From Porites lobata (taxonomy: Eukaryota > Cnidaria > Anthozoa > Scleractinia > Poritidae), in contig CALNXK010000177.1 in NCBI GenBank assembly GCA_942486035.1, positions 660,001-724,000 of the forward strand: a stretch of DNA of 64,000 nucleotides. The letters are read 5' to 3'. A program made the translations under genes and the position numbers. Numbering within the stretch: position 1 is the stretch's first letter; each line of letters starts with the position of its first letter. This document shows, piece by piece, positions 43,901 through 53,605 of this stretch. Under the pieces are notes generated by a model. That model saw nothing but the letters and a program-made list of their open reading frames with translations, was not told the DNA's origin and ran no database searches.

Positions 43901-46299
43901 ATCCCACTGTTCTTCTTAGTGACTGTATCAACCCTTATTCACCACTTTAGAAATAAGAAGGGAGCTGTGGGGAATAGTGGCCAACAAAAAAAAACCACAT
44001 TTTCAGGAATCTTCGGTAAAGTTCAAAAGTCAAGGGAAATGGCTTCAGAACTGTTTGGAGGTTGTCAGACCTTTTAGCAATTTGGGTAAACTATATGGGT
44101 ATTAACTCTCACTACAATTTTAATTGCCTTTTTTGTTCTATTCTTCTCACCATTACCAAAATGGTTGCAGCCTGAAGTGCTGAAACCTCATTTGCATGAA
44201 TACCTCAGAAATGGAGCCTGGGCGATGGAGCTACATGTGTCATAAGTACTGTTAATAAGTAGCAAGTAAATCAAATGTTTTTCATGCAAGAAAAAAGCAG
44301 CCAATCCCAAGGAAGGACAAAAACATTTTCCTTCCCTTTTCAGCAGGTATCCAACCACATACAGTAGCCTATGAACAGGCCTCCCCTTAGGCAAAGTTTT
44401 TTGTGCCCTATTTCTCACCTCCAACCAAATAATACATGTATACAAGTAAAATAGAAATAATTGTGTGTTCAAGAACCATGCAATAAAGGATAAGGATAGG
44501 TCCAACAGTAGGAAATAAAGACGACAAATATTCCAAGGAAAAAGAAACACAGCTTGATTGGATCTTAATTCTGGGATCAATCTTATGACAGAGGGACACA
44601 TACTGTCACATCGTGAAATCCTGCACCCTAATGGTAAGATTAAAAGCAATCTTTTTAAGTGTCTTTGCACCCAAAATTTGGATGAACAGCTGTTAACTGT
44701 TCAGCATCTGCCAAAACTTTGTTTATGCTTTGGGTGCTAGGCTGGCTTTTGTTGCTGATGGTAAATTACAGCCTCTGAAGTTTGCATATGTGGGATTGTT
44801 TGTGACAGTTTTTTGCCACTTCTGACACTAAATTAAAAAGGCCACTCAAGATTCAACCATGATAGAAGATCCACGCACAAATTCCAAGAATTTTATATAC
44901 TGGTACCTTGCTTTGTGAGGAATTGACATTTCATGATTAAATAACATAACAAAAGATAACTCAGTTGACCACAAATTTTCCACAATAATCTAGATGGCCT
45001 TTATAGTTCCTTTTTCTTTAGCCAACGATAGAACACAGTAATTTTCCATAACCACCTCCAACCTCTTGATTTTTTCATATTGGTGGCATTTTCATCAACA
45101 TTACGTACACTGAGGCAATTTTTTTAAAAAAAAGCCTGTCACCCTCTATATAACAATAATAACAAGTATTATTTCCGATGGTTGTCAATTTACAAACCCC
45201 CAATAATATCCTTCATTGTAAAATTCCCAACTCAGACCATTTACATGTCTTTACTACCATTGCCAAAATAAATATCATGTAATTAGATATGCAGGAACTA
45301 CATGAAGAGTATCACAGTAAGAGTATATAAATTGTGAAAGGTTTGAACCCAGGAGTCATTTTCAAAAGTAGGTTGAGTTTGATCGTCCGGGTGAACATAG
45401 TCCTGAATAGGACTGATGTTTTTGACAGTGACTGACGTTTCGACAACCTGTGTATCTAAATTGAACCCTCAATTTTTGTTTGCACCTTTCAAAAAATGAA
45501 ATCCAAAAGATTAATATTTTGTTGCTAACTTTGAAAACATTGTTCAGGGAGATGCAGATAAAAAAATTATTGCAATGTCCCCTGCACACTGCATAAAAAG
45601 AAAAACGTGTGTTCGTGCAAAAAAGTTTCCAAACAAGGAGTAATGCAACATAAATTTATGTCGTTCCTGTTATTTTGTTTTTCTCCTAGTTACATGTGCG
45701 TGTCACGCAATTTCTATTGACATCACGCTACATTTTGCAACACTCTTTGATTACATACAACCGTTGAACTCTAACTAACCTGTGTCAGCAACATTCTCTA
45801 GTTTTTCCATCAGCACATTAACTGCATCCTCCATAAGTGGAATCATCTGTTTCATCTTCCCAGAAGTGTAAGAAGGTGTCAAAATACTGCGAATTCGCTT
45901 CCACTGTTCGTTTCTCGCAGCGAACAAGTTGTTTTCAAGAGGCGGGGGAGGTTTGCCCGCATCTGACCGGTTTCTAAAGCTTGAGAAGTCTTTCACTAAG
46001 ATTTGCTTCAAAACATCAGGATCAAGGATCACAATTGCAGGCAACCGACCAATGTAGACTGCAAAAATCTTGCCATATCGTTTCATGTTTTCAAACATCA
46101 TAGCGTGTACGCCGCCATATTTTTTTATTTCTAGGATATTTCCCAAGAAAGGCCATGGTTTTGGTCCAGGAAGGTGAAGAGACTTGAGAACCGAAAATCG
46201 ATAAGTTCCACACCAGTAGAGCAGCAAAGTCAAAAGAGCCACTGATCCGAAAACCACGAAGAGTTGAGTTATAATACGTTCGGTTCCTCCTTCCGCCAT
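40920..46299 (-). CDS. cytochrome P450, clan 3 (CYP5/thromboxane-synthase-like), intact, altered I helix
   Basis: Exons (minus) 46299-45780 and 41911-40920, phase 1 (ACAG/gttagt, cag/ATAGAAG), the same intron position as the plus-strand paralogue; 503 residues. N-terminal anchor at about residues 12-30, hinge LPGPKPWPFLGN, C-helix WKRIRSILTP, ExxR in NESMRLCPP, PERF in YDPERFRG, haem loop FGAGPRNCIG. The I helix reads LLAGYQASSN: the acid (Glu/Asp) is Gln and the Thr is Ala, so the pair used to deliver protons for oxygen cleavage is missing. Thromboxane synthase (CYP5A1) also has a modified motif and rearranges an endoperoxide without O2, so a peroxide isomerase/lyase role is possible. Start 46299 is chosen over an in-frame Met 19 codons upstream because it has AATATGG context and gives the usual anchor position. 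The intron is 3.9 kb. Confidence 0.92.
42238..42416. mobile_element. MITE with GGGCGGATCCAG ends
   Basis: GGGCGGATCCAGGATTTTT at the left and CTAGATCCGCCCCTG at the right are inverted; inside, AGGAGGGGGTGCACTCG opposes GGTGCGCACCCCCTG. Elements with these ends are widespread in animals and usually hAT-like. It lies in the intron of the minus-strand P450. Confidence 0.75.
43143..43270 (+). repeat. LINE-tail-like repeat
   Basis: CCTGCGATGGACTAGCATCC followed by CACCCGGGGAG is a conserved word found at the 3' tail of L2/CR1-type LINEs and the SINEs that use them across animals. The rest (CTACGGCCACTTGGGCCTTT) continues the same style. No coding part adjoins it. Located in the P450 intron. Confidence 0.5.
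45341..45463 (+). repeat. retroelement-tail repeat, second copy
   Basis: GAAAGGTTTGAACCCAGGAG, GTCCGGGTGAACATAGTCCT, GAATAGGACT and TTTCGACAACCTGTG in the same order as the minus strand of 17163-17305, with roughly 85-90% identity by eye over 120 bases. Located in the P450 intron. Confidence 0.65.
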
Positions 46300-46982
46300 A
46301 TTGCATAATATGGTGGCTTTTGTTCCCGTCAGGAGGGCGGGAAAGAGTATGTTCAATCAAGCGTGTATAATCCCTTGGGACGAAAAGAAAATACGAAATA
46401 ACCAACAGCCCAAAGCAGACTCAAAGCATTGTAAATGTCTGATCAATTTGTAATAAAGAACGATCAAATGTAATCGTGCTGGACCTCTACTCCTTGTTTC
46501 GTGACATAACCTATAGTTATCCCTTGTCGAATAACCCGCGTGCTTGGTCTCGTATATCGCCTGACAGGTTAAAATGCCATATTTTAAATACCACTTCGCT
46601 CATCTCCCAACATATATATAAAAACCCACTTTGTCCCCACTCTCCCTTAACGAGCCATTTATTTGTACAGGGGGACGATGACAGCATTGGGGAGGGGCCG
46701 GGCATGCTGATCCCGCACTGGCTTTTTGAGTCTCCTACAAAGTAGATTCTACTTTACCTTCCCTGGTGGTGACCCTCCCAAGGGCGAAATATTAGAGAGT
46801 TATGGCTCAGCCAGTTGCAAGAGTGCCCACCCTTAGTCTGAACTTCATCCGACTACTTCGCTGAGAGGAGAAAACTACTCCAAGCAATCGGATGAATTTC
46901 AGGCTAGCCCAACCTCCTACCATGAAAGGTCTCCGATGGGTGGGGCATTTCAATGCAACCTTTCCCTAGAAAACGCGAGTGT
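46300..46982. other. 5' flank of the minus-strand P450 and spacer
   Basis: Open frames of 60-104 codons on both strands are not supported. A possible small inverted pair (ATCCGACTACTTCG at 46847, CGGATGAATTTCAGGCTAGC at 46890) is present. Confidence 0.3.
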
Positions 46983-47235
46983 CGGGAAAAGGCCCTGGAA
47001 TCGGCTGGTCACGTGTACGGCGTAAATCTGCCTTAGAATCTACTGTATGCAACCCGGCCGCTGGTTTCAAAAGCAAACAAAAAATTACCACGGCATATCT
47101 GTTACAAAGAAAAAACCCCGTAAACTACTCGTTACTCATAAAATATTTTAAAGGTCGCCTAAGATCGCGCGCTGTGAGGTTACGCCGTCGGTTACGAGGG
47201 GACACGTGACTAGCCGATACCGACGCCTTTTCCCA
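46983..47235. mobile_element. MITE with GGGAAAAGGCC ends
   Basis: GGGAAAAGGCCCTGGAATCG then GCTGGTCACGTGTACGGCGT at the left; ACGCCGTCGGTTACG, GACACGTGACTAGCCGATAC and CGCCTTTTCCC at the right. Arms of about 50-60 bases with small loops. Confidence 0.65.
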
Positions 47236-47512
47236 CCCCTCCCTTTTTTTTTACTTAAGCCGGAAAAGCCCAGGGGTTGAGGTTCGGGGCATTTGTCATT
47301 GTTAAATTTCATATTTTCTACCACTTTTAAAAAGGAAAATCTGCCAAATTCTCTTCAAATTCTTCGCAACGTTTTCATAAAATGGTCTTACAGACTTTTT
47401 TCTGTAAAAGGTTGCTCTTCTCTCAAACGGAAATTCTGCACTAGCTGTGCTTATCGTAGGGCAACTCACGGTGCAGGACTTGCAGCACACTCTGAAGTAC
47501 GCAGCCTCTTTA

Positions 47513-47806
47513 GGCCCGGTTCAGACGCCGCTCCACTCAAGTGCCGAACCTAACTGAGGTATTAAGTACGGCAAAAGAGCGACGTCTGAATCACTTTGGT
47601 ACGGCAGTCTTAATTTGGTGCGGCAAAAACGTTAAGTTCGACAGGGTCTGTCGCATTATTCGACATTGGAGCGGCAGGTGATTCACACGGCGTTCTTCTC
47701 ATGTGCCGAATCAAATGCATACATTATGATAATTTATAAATCTTCCCATAAGTCCCTACATCAAATAAAGATTAGGTTCGACACAAGGTGCGCCGTCTGA
47801 ATCAGA

Positions 47807-47837
<31 letters not shown>

Positions 47838-47845
47838 AAACTCAG

Positions 47846-47880
<35 letters not shown>

Positions 47881-47887
47881 TGGGCCT
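47513..47887. mobile_element. PIF/Harbinger-like MITE, TTA target duplication
   Basis: GGCCCGGTTCAGACGCCGCT then CCACTCAAGTGCCGAACC at the left; GGTTCGGCACATGAGTGG then AGCGGCGTCTGAACTGGGCC at the right. These inverted repeats are about 47 bases with few mismatches and the element is flanked by TTA on both sides, the target duplication of PIF/Harbinger transposons. The interior repeats the same words (GACGTCTGAATCA, GCCGTCTGAATCAG). Confidence 0.8.
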
Positions 47888-48870
47888 TAGTCTCGTCACG
47901 CAAAGCTCCACCCATGTTTGGGGAGGAGCATTGCGTACATGACAAACCTGAGCAAGCCCATGAATTTGACTTAACCATTATGGGCGACTTTCAAAATTAC
48001 CATTGAGGCGAGGAATTGTAATCTTCCCCCAGATGAAACAAAATAAAACAAGGAAAAAAAGAATTGTGTTCTGTCCTTTTTTCCTTCAACACTAGTATGG
48101 GTATGAAGAGATTAGCAAGATACTAATGCTCTCTTTATTAGCGCAGAACTTTACAGTTTTGATACTTCGCAAGAAATAAAACATTGAGGCCATTTGGATT
48201 AAAAAGGAGAGTTTTTAGGGGTGGAGATTGACCCTCCCTCCTCCATACAAATAGAAATCAAGCAATTGAAAGGAAGATCTTTTTTGTAAATGTATTGCAA
48301 GACATTTTTTCAATTCTCTGCTCTGTTTATACAAATTTACTTCTTGGCACACACACTTAGCAAACAAATAAATCCCAAATCTTATTAACAGTACCATGAT
48401 TTTTTGTAGCCTACGTAGCTGGGTGTAGTAAGATTATGTCACTTGATGCCCTCCAGTACCTTGCGCGCAACATGCCGTTTCAGATGGTTTCCCATCAGTT
48501 ATTTTTATCATGCTCATGATCTACGTTAGTCTACAGCAAATATTTTGGCACTTTTAATGGAAGTTGTGACTGGTAGATTGATAAGGACTCGAGGTACCAC
48601 GTCTGCTCAAATTTATACTTCTCCAATTCGGCATAGAAACCACTCTAGCTCCTGCTACACATAAGAACAAGCTACCTTGCCGAAATTTTTAAATGTGTTC
48701 CAGGGCATTTTCCAGAGCACCATTCCGCCTATACTAGAACGTAGGAGACTTTCAACAAAGTCCTTCGTCGGCCTCGCCCCGCTCGCTTAAAAAGTAGTGA
48801 TTTGTGACTCGTTGACTTGTGGCAGTCTAGCACCAACACATGTACGTTTGTGTACACTCCCACAAAACCT
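47888..48870. other. gene-free stretch, nothing recognised
   Basis: No open frame over 60 codons apart from one minus-strand frame of 60. Nothing with clear ends. Confidence 0.4.
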
Positions 48871-49157
48871 ACTGCGCTTTTCACAAACATGCGAATTCTG
48901 AAGTTCAAAAGCCAACTGACGATTGCGTTTTTCGCTGCCGTCAGTCATCTTAACGGACCTCTTAGGAAACAAAACTTTACTTTAACGGGTTCAAAAGGTC
49001 ATGGTTTGTGATTGGTAGATTTGGATCCGTTTTGTGTGTTTCTGTGTTTCAAGGTTTGTTGCTTGTGATCGTAATTATGATCGACGGCAGCGAAAAACGC
49101 AACTGTGAAGGCGGCTTTTGAACTTTAGAGTTCGCATGTTCGTGAAAAGCGCAGTAA
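48871..49157. repeat. foldback repeat with about 80-base arms upstream of alpha-tubulin
   Basis: Left arm ACTGCGCTTTTCACAAACAT, GCGAATTCTGAAGTTCAAAA and TTGCGTTTTTCGCTGCCGTC; right arm (from about 49075) is its reverse complement with a few changes, ending GTGAAAAGCGCAGT. The loop is about 120 bases. It begins about 370 bases before the tubulin ATG, so it may limit the upstream extent of the promoter. Confidence 0.8.
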
Positions 49158-49256
49158 ATCAAAAAGCCGAAAATCTGATGAAACAGCCGCAATTTCCAAG
49201 CCTGCGTGATAATGCGCGAACATACTCGCGCGCATTTATTCTTCCTTTCCCTTTCC

Positions 49257-49281
49257 GTCCCGTCCCGTCCCGTCCCGTCCA
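49257..49281. repeat. (CGTCC)n microsatellite
   Basis: Five CGTCC units in tandem, within the upstream region of the tubulin gene. Confidence 0.8.
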
Positions 49282-49320
49282 GGATCGGAACTCCAGCGCA
49301 ATTTTCCCGCCATTTTTGAT

Positions 49321-49363
49321 ATGACGTATAACTCAACTTATGTTGCCTGGCAACATACGTCAT
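49321..49363 (+). promoter_or_regulatory. X-box (RFX site) between inverted CRE-like half-sites, alpha-tubulin promoter
   Basis: GTTGCCTGGCAAC at 49342-49354 is a perfect inverted repeat matching the RFX X-box pattern of GTTGCC and GGCAAC with a one-base spacer. It is bracketed symmetrically by ATGACGTAT (49321-49329) and ATACGTCAT (49355-49363), which contain CREB/ATF-type TGACGT. The block lies about 170 bases before the tubulin ATG; no TATA box is evident. RFX factors drive ciliary genes in animals, so this suggests the tubulin is expressed in ciliated cells. Binding itself is inferred. Confidence 0.65.
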
Positions 49364-49523
49364 CCTGACGTGTGAAACGGACAAAACGCGTGCTCATCAG
49401 TTGTTGTCGTCATTTTTCAGTTGGTCTTCTTGGTAGGAGAGTCGTTACTTCTTCTGCGAGAAAACTTGCTCACTTTTCGCCGTTTTAACTTGAACAGCCT
49501 TTTGAGAAACAAAGAATTCCACA

Positions 49524-52500
49524 ATGGTTAGTCGGCTTGATTTAGTAATAGTTACTGTGAAGAAAATAATATGATAACAGATATTCCAGGATACGAAATT
49601 TTGCTACTGCATATGCAAGCTAGCTTTATATGCTTTCTTAACTTACACTGTTTTGATTTTACGCTTATTCAATTTTTTCAATGATTTTTTTTTGTTTCGT
49701 GATTTAGTGAATGAGTTAAAATTTAATAAAGCCTTTTTTTCCTCGAGGTGTAAGGGCGTCAAAAATTTGAGGTTTCGATATGTGAACTGTAAGTTCTGCC
49801 AATGTTTGTAAGTTGCGTTGACAGCTAAAACTTGTTTGTTTGTTCGTGATTTTTTTTGCACAGCGTGAGTGTATCTCAGTTCATGTCGGTCAAGCAGGAG
49901 TGCAGATTGGTAATGCGTGTTGGGAGTTGTACTGCCTGGAGCATGGAATTCAGCCCGATGGCCAAATGCCAAGTGACAAGACCATAGGAGGTGGAGACGA
50001 TTCCTTCAACACCTTTTTCAGTGAAACCGGAGCGGGAAAACACGTCCCTCGCGCCGTTTTTGTAGACTTGGAACCGACAGTTGTAGGTAAGCCCAAAACA
50101 AATTTAACATTATGATAATTTTGGGCGAAATTGTGGCCGAGAAGTAGGAGTAAAAGGTCTCGAAAAGTAAGCAATGGGGAAGCTTACTAAACTTTTAGTA
50201 GAAGGTGTATTGTCCTCGCCTTCGTAAATAATACTTACATTATTTGATTAAAAACAAAAACTACCCAAATGCTGGAATGCTGAAATGCACGATAAAAAAT
50301 AAGCACATATAGCGGAAAATTCGGTATCTTCTTGTGCATCCAGCCCCATTCACGCCAACTAAACATGTTTCATTAAACCAGGGTTTAAAAATGAAAAACA
50401 GGCATAGAAACCTGGAACTGACAGGGTTTCAACACAGGATTCAAATGAAATTCAACATGTACGTTTTGTAATTTGCACTAAATTTGCAATCAATTTAAGT
50501 TAGTTAGCAGCTTTGATGAAGGAAAAAAATTCAAACTATGCTTAGCTATTAAGCAGCTTTTGAACTTTTTTTATGCTTGGGTGTGAATGGGGCTTAAGAT
50601 TCATAAGCTTACATTTTGTCCCTCTTAGATGAGGTCCGCACTGGAACTTATCGCCAGCTCTTCCATCCTGAACAGTTGATAACTGGCAAAGAAGATGCTG
50701 CGAACAACTATGCCCGCGGTCATTACACTATTGGCAAGGAAATCATTGACCTTGTCCTTGACAGGATTCGTAAACTGGTAAGCCTGTGCTTAAGCAAAAT
50801 TTATTAGGTTGTTTCAACATACGTTAATTATTGTGGTGAAGGCTGTTCTTTTAAAAGCATTATCCGTTCTGTGAGGTTTAAATACTGGAGTCGCTTATGG
50901 CTGAAACAGTATGCATTCTTGAAAGGGAAAAAAATAGAGATTGAGAAATAAAAAATATCTATAGCAAGAAATAATAAAAAAATATATTATTCTACCCTTG
51001 AAAAAGATTACATGATCTAGCCTGATGTAGATTAAGAAATATTTAATTTCATATTACTTTTGATTACCAATAAATAATGCCACAAGAGGAAACATCCTCT
51101 TACAGATCTCTTCATGTTGCAGCCGGGGTAAAATTTCTTTCGCGCTGTGACTCTTGATCGGTAAGGGATGTACAAAACTGTCAGTCCAAGGGAGGGAGGG
51201 GACGGAGCATTGTCATCTAATAGGGGATAGGGTACTTATAAAAGGTCTCTCGAGAGAACTGCATCAATTCACTGCAAAGAGGCACCAGCAGGTAGAGGGC
51301 AAAAGGTTAGAACTGAACTATGTGCACTAGGGCGGTGAAAAAAATTCAGCAAACGTCCATGAAAAAACGTTAAAAGATATGAGTTTGTGCAATTAGTTTG
51401 CAATTTTAGTTAACAATTTTATTCATCGTTTTTTATAGGCTGATCAGTGTACTGGTCTACAAGGTTTCCTCATCTTCCATTCCTTTGGGGGTGGGACTGG
51501 ATCCGGTTTTACATCATTGCTGATGGAACGCCTGTCAGTTGATTATGGCAAGAAATCTAAGCTAGAGTTTGCTATCTATCCCGCCCCCCAAATTGCAACT
51601 GCTGTCGTTGAGCCCTACAATTCTATCTTAACAACTCACACCACACTTGAGCACTCAGACTGTGCATTCATGGTGGATAATGAAGCCATCTATGACATCT
51701 GTCGCAGAAACTTGGACATTGAGAGGCCAACCTATACTAACCTGAACCGTCTGATTGGGCAGATTGTGTCTTCCATCACAGCATCCCTTCGTTTTGATGG
51801 TGCCCTGAATGTTGATTTAACTGAGTTCCAGGTATATTCTGGTTCAATCTGCGTGCACATACTAGTTCAAGATATGTAGAGCTTTCACATTCACGGTAGA
51901 ATTGTCTTAAAGCCAAGAAAAATTTTACTAGCGATGAATTTCTTACGGGTTGCCTGGTCCCCTTAAAAGCTTTGACAAAAACGTGGTGATGTGAAGCGAG
52001 TTTGCTCTCACAAGGGTATTCTAAGAAGTAATTTTCACTGCCATTAGCTAAAGCGACATTGAGGACATTGTATGTGGCACAGAGTTCATCTTTTGAGACT
52101 AGACTTCTCCCCTTCCCTATCTCTATCTGTAACTTTGTTAAGAGGGGTGGATCAATATGTGACATTATATTCTGTCTTTCTAGACCAACTTGGTGCCTTA
52201 TCCACGCATTCACTTCCCATTGGCTACATACGCACCTGTCATCTCTGCTGAGAAGGCTTACCATGAGCAGCTCAGTGTGGCTGAGATCACTAATGCCTGT
52301 TTTGAGCCTGCCAATCAGATGGTGAAGTGTGACCCTCGTCATGGCAAGTATATGGCTTGCTGTCTACTGTATCGAGGTGATGTTGTACCCAAGGATGTCA
52401 ACGCTGCCATTGCTACCATCAAGACTAAGAGGACCATTCAGTTTGTAGACTGGTGCCCAACTGGATTTAAGGTCAGTTTGGCTTAAAAGCTTTTTCTGCT

Positions 52501-53265
52501 CCCACCTATTTTAATTAATTTTTCAGACAGAATTCTCTCCTTTCATGTGCAACAGAAAGAAAATAACTTTTTCTGCGTGAACTTACGTAAGGTCACAAGT
52601 AACATTCATCCTTCTTCTTTTTTTAATGTTTTGAAACTTATAGGGCAGAAGCGCGTTAGTATTAATTAATTAATTTATTTATTTTTGTCTGTTACTATGT
52701 GATTTGTAAGAAAGGTCGATTTCTTTGAAAATAGGAACTTCTTTCTCATTCTTAGAGTATGAATGTGGTGCACGGTCGATGCGGTCTATAAATAAAGAAA
52801 ATAATTAATAATTTAGTGTCATTATCCCCGAAACGTTCATTTCCGCTTCTGTGATGTTATGCTACAAGTATTTTTCAGTGGAGATCGGAGATCTTGACTT
52901 TTTACTGATTCTCGTCTGATTTCCTATGGCTTTATAGCAGTAAATATGGTGGTTTTTATTTTCAGGTTGGCATCAACTACCAGCCACCGACAGTTGTTCC
53001 AGGCGGCGACCTCGCCAAAGTTCAACGTGCAGTATGCATGTTGAGTAACACAACAGCTATTGCCGAGGCCTGGGCCCGCCTTGATCACAAGTTTGATCTG
53101 ATGTACGCCAAGCGCGCTTTTGTCCATTGGTATGTGGGTGAGGGCATGGAGGAAGGAGAGTTTTCCGAAGCTCGTGAAGATCTGGCCGCCCTTGAGAAAG
53201 ACTATGAAGAAGTGGGTGTGGATTCAGTGGACGCCGAAGGCGAAGAGGAAGGAGAGGAGTACTGA
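49524..53265 (+). CDS. TUBA: alpha-tubulin
   Basis: Six exons: 49524-49526 (the ATG alone), 49864-50086, 50629-50777, 51439-51831, 52184-52471, 52966-53265; total 1356 bases, 451 residues plus stop, exactly the family length. All junctions are GT/AG. Alpha subunit of the microtubule heterodimer: MREC start, Lys40 (the luminal acetylation site) in PSDKTIGGG, nucleotide loop GGGTGSG at residues about 142-148, and Glu in the DLTEF segment near residue 254, which in alpha-tubulin triggers GTP hydrolysis on beta. The C-terminus is EEGEEY, so it can be detyrosinated and glutamylated. An intron right after the ATG is a conserved feature of animal alpha-tubulin genes. The promoter carries an X-box. 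No sign of damage. Confidence 0.98.
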
Positions 53266-53332
53266 AAAACTTAAACTGGCTTGACTTCTTTTCTTGTTTT
53301 TATTTGGTTTTATTTTGTACATGGCTTGACAC

Positions 53333-53342
53333 TTGAATAAAA
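53333..53342 (+). terminator. polyadenylation signal of alpha-tubulin
   Basis: TGAATAAAAG about 70 bases after the stop codon, followed by a GT-rich stretch (TGCTTGTTGTCATGTTG), the expected downstream element. Confidence 0.75.
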
Positions 53343-53479
53343 GTTTGACTTAATATGCTTGTTGTCATGTTGCCTAGTCTTCGATCCTTGTGCGTCATGT
53401 ATACTGATCCCAACCTTTTATTTTAAAGTATGACGTTTGTCATATTCACGTGCACATTTATTTTACGGATGTCAAGGAC

Positions 53480-53605
53480 CAGGGGCTCCCACCCACTGTT
53501 TTCTAGATGAACGTTGTTCCATCCATGTATATACAATTTTCGAAGCTTATCTTATAAATTCCCCACGGTTTTCTGAAGTTTAATTTTTCATATTTTATAT
53601 TTTAT
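53480..53605. mobile_element. truncated CAGGGGCACCCA-type MITE, long subfamily
   Basis: CAGGGGCTCCCACCCACTG at the left followed by TCTAGATGAACGTTGTTCCA and the ATTTTCGAAGCTTATC segment as in 10117-10619. The alignment ends after about 125 bases and no right end is found, so this is a 5' remnant with internal deletions. Confidence 0.65.

Noticed and set aside
44188..44670. 160-codon minus-strand open frame in the P450 intron
   Set aside because: Leu/Phe-rich random-looking translation, no domain, no start or splice support; likely chance in AT-rich intron.
51776..52342. 188-codon minus-strand open frame
   Set aside because: It is antisense to exons 4-5 of alpha-tubulin; openness follows from codon bias of the real gene.
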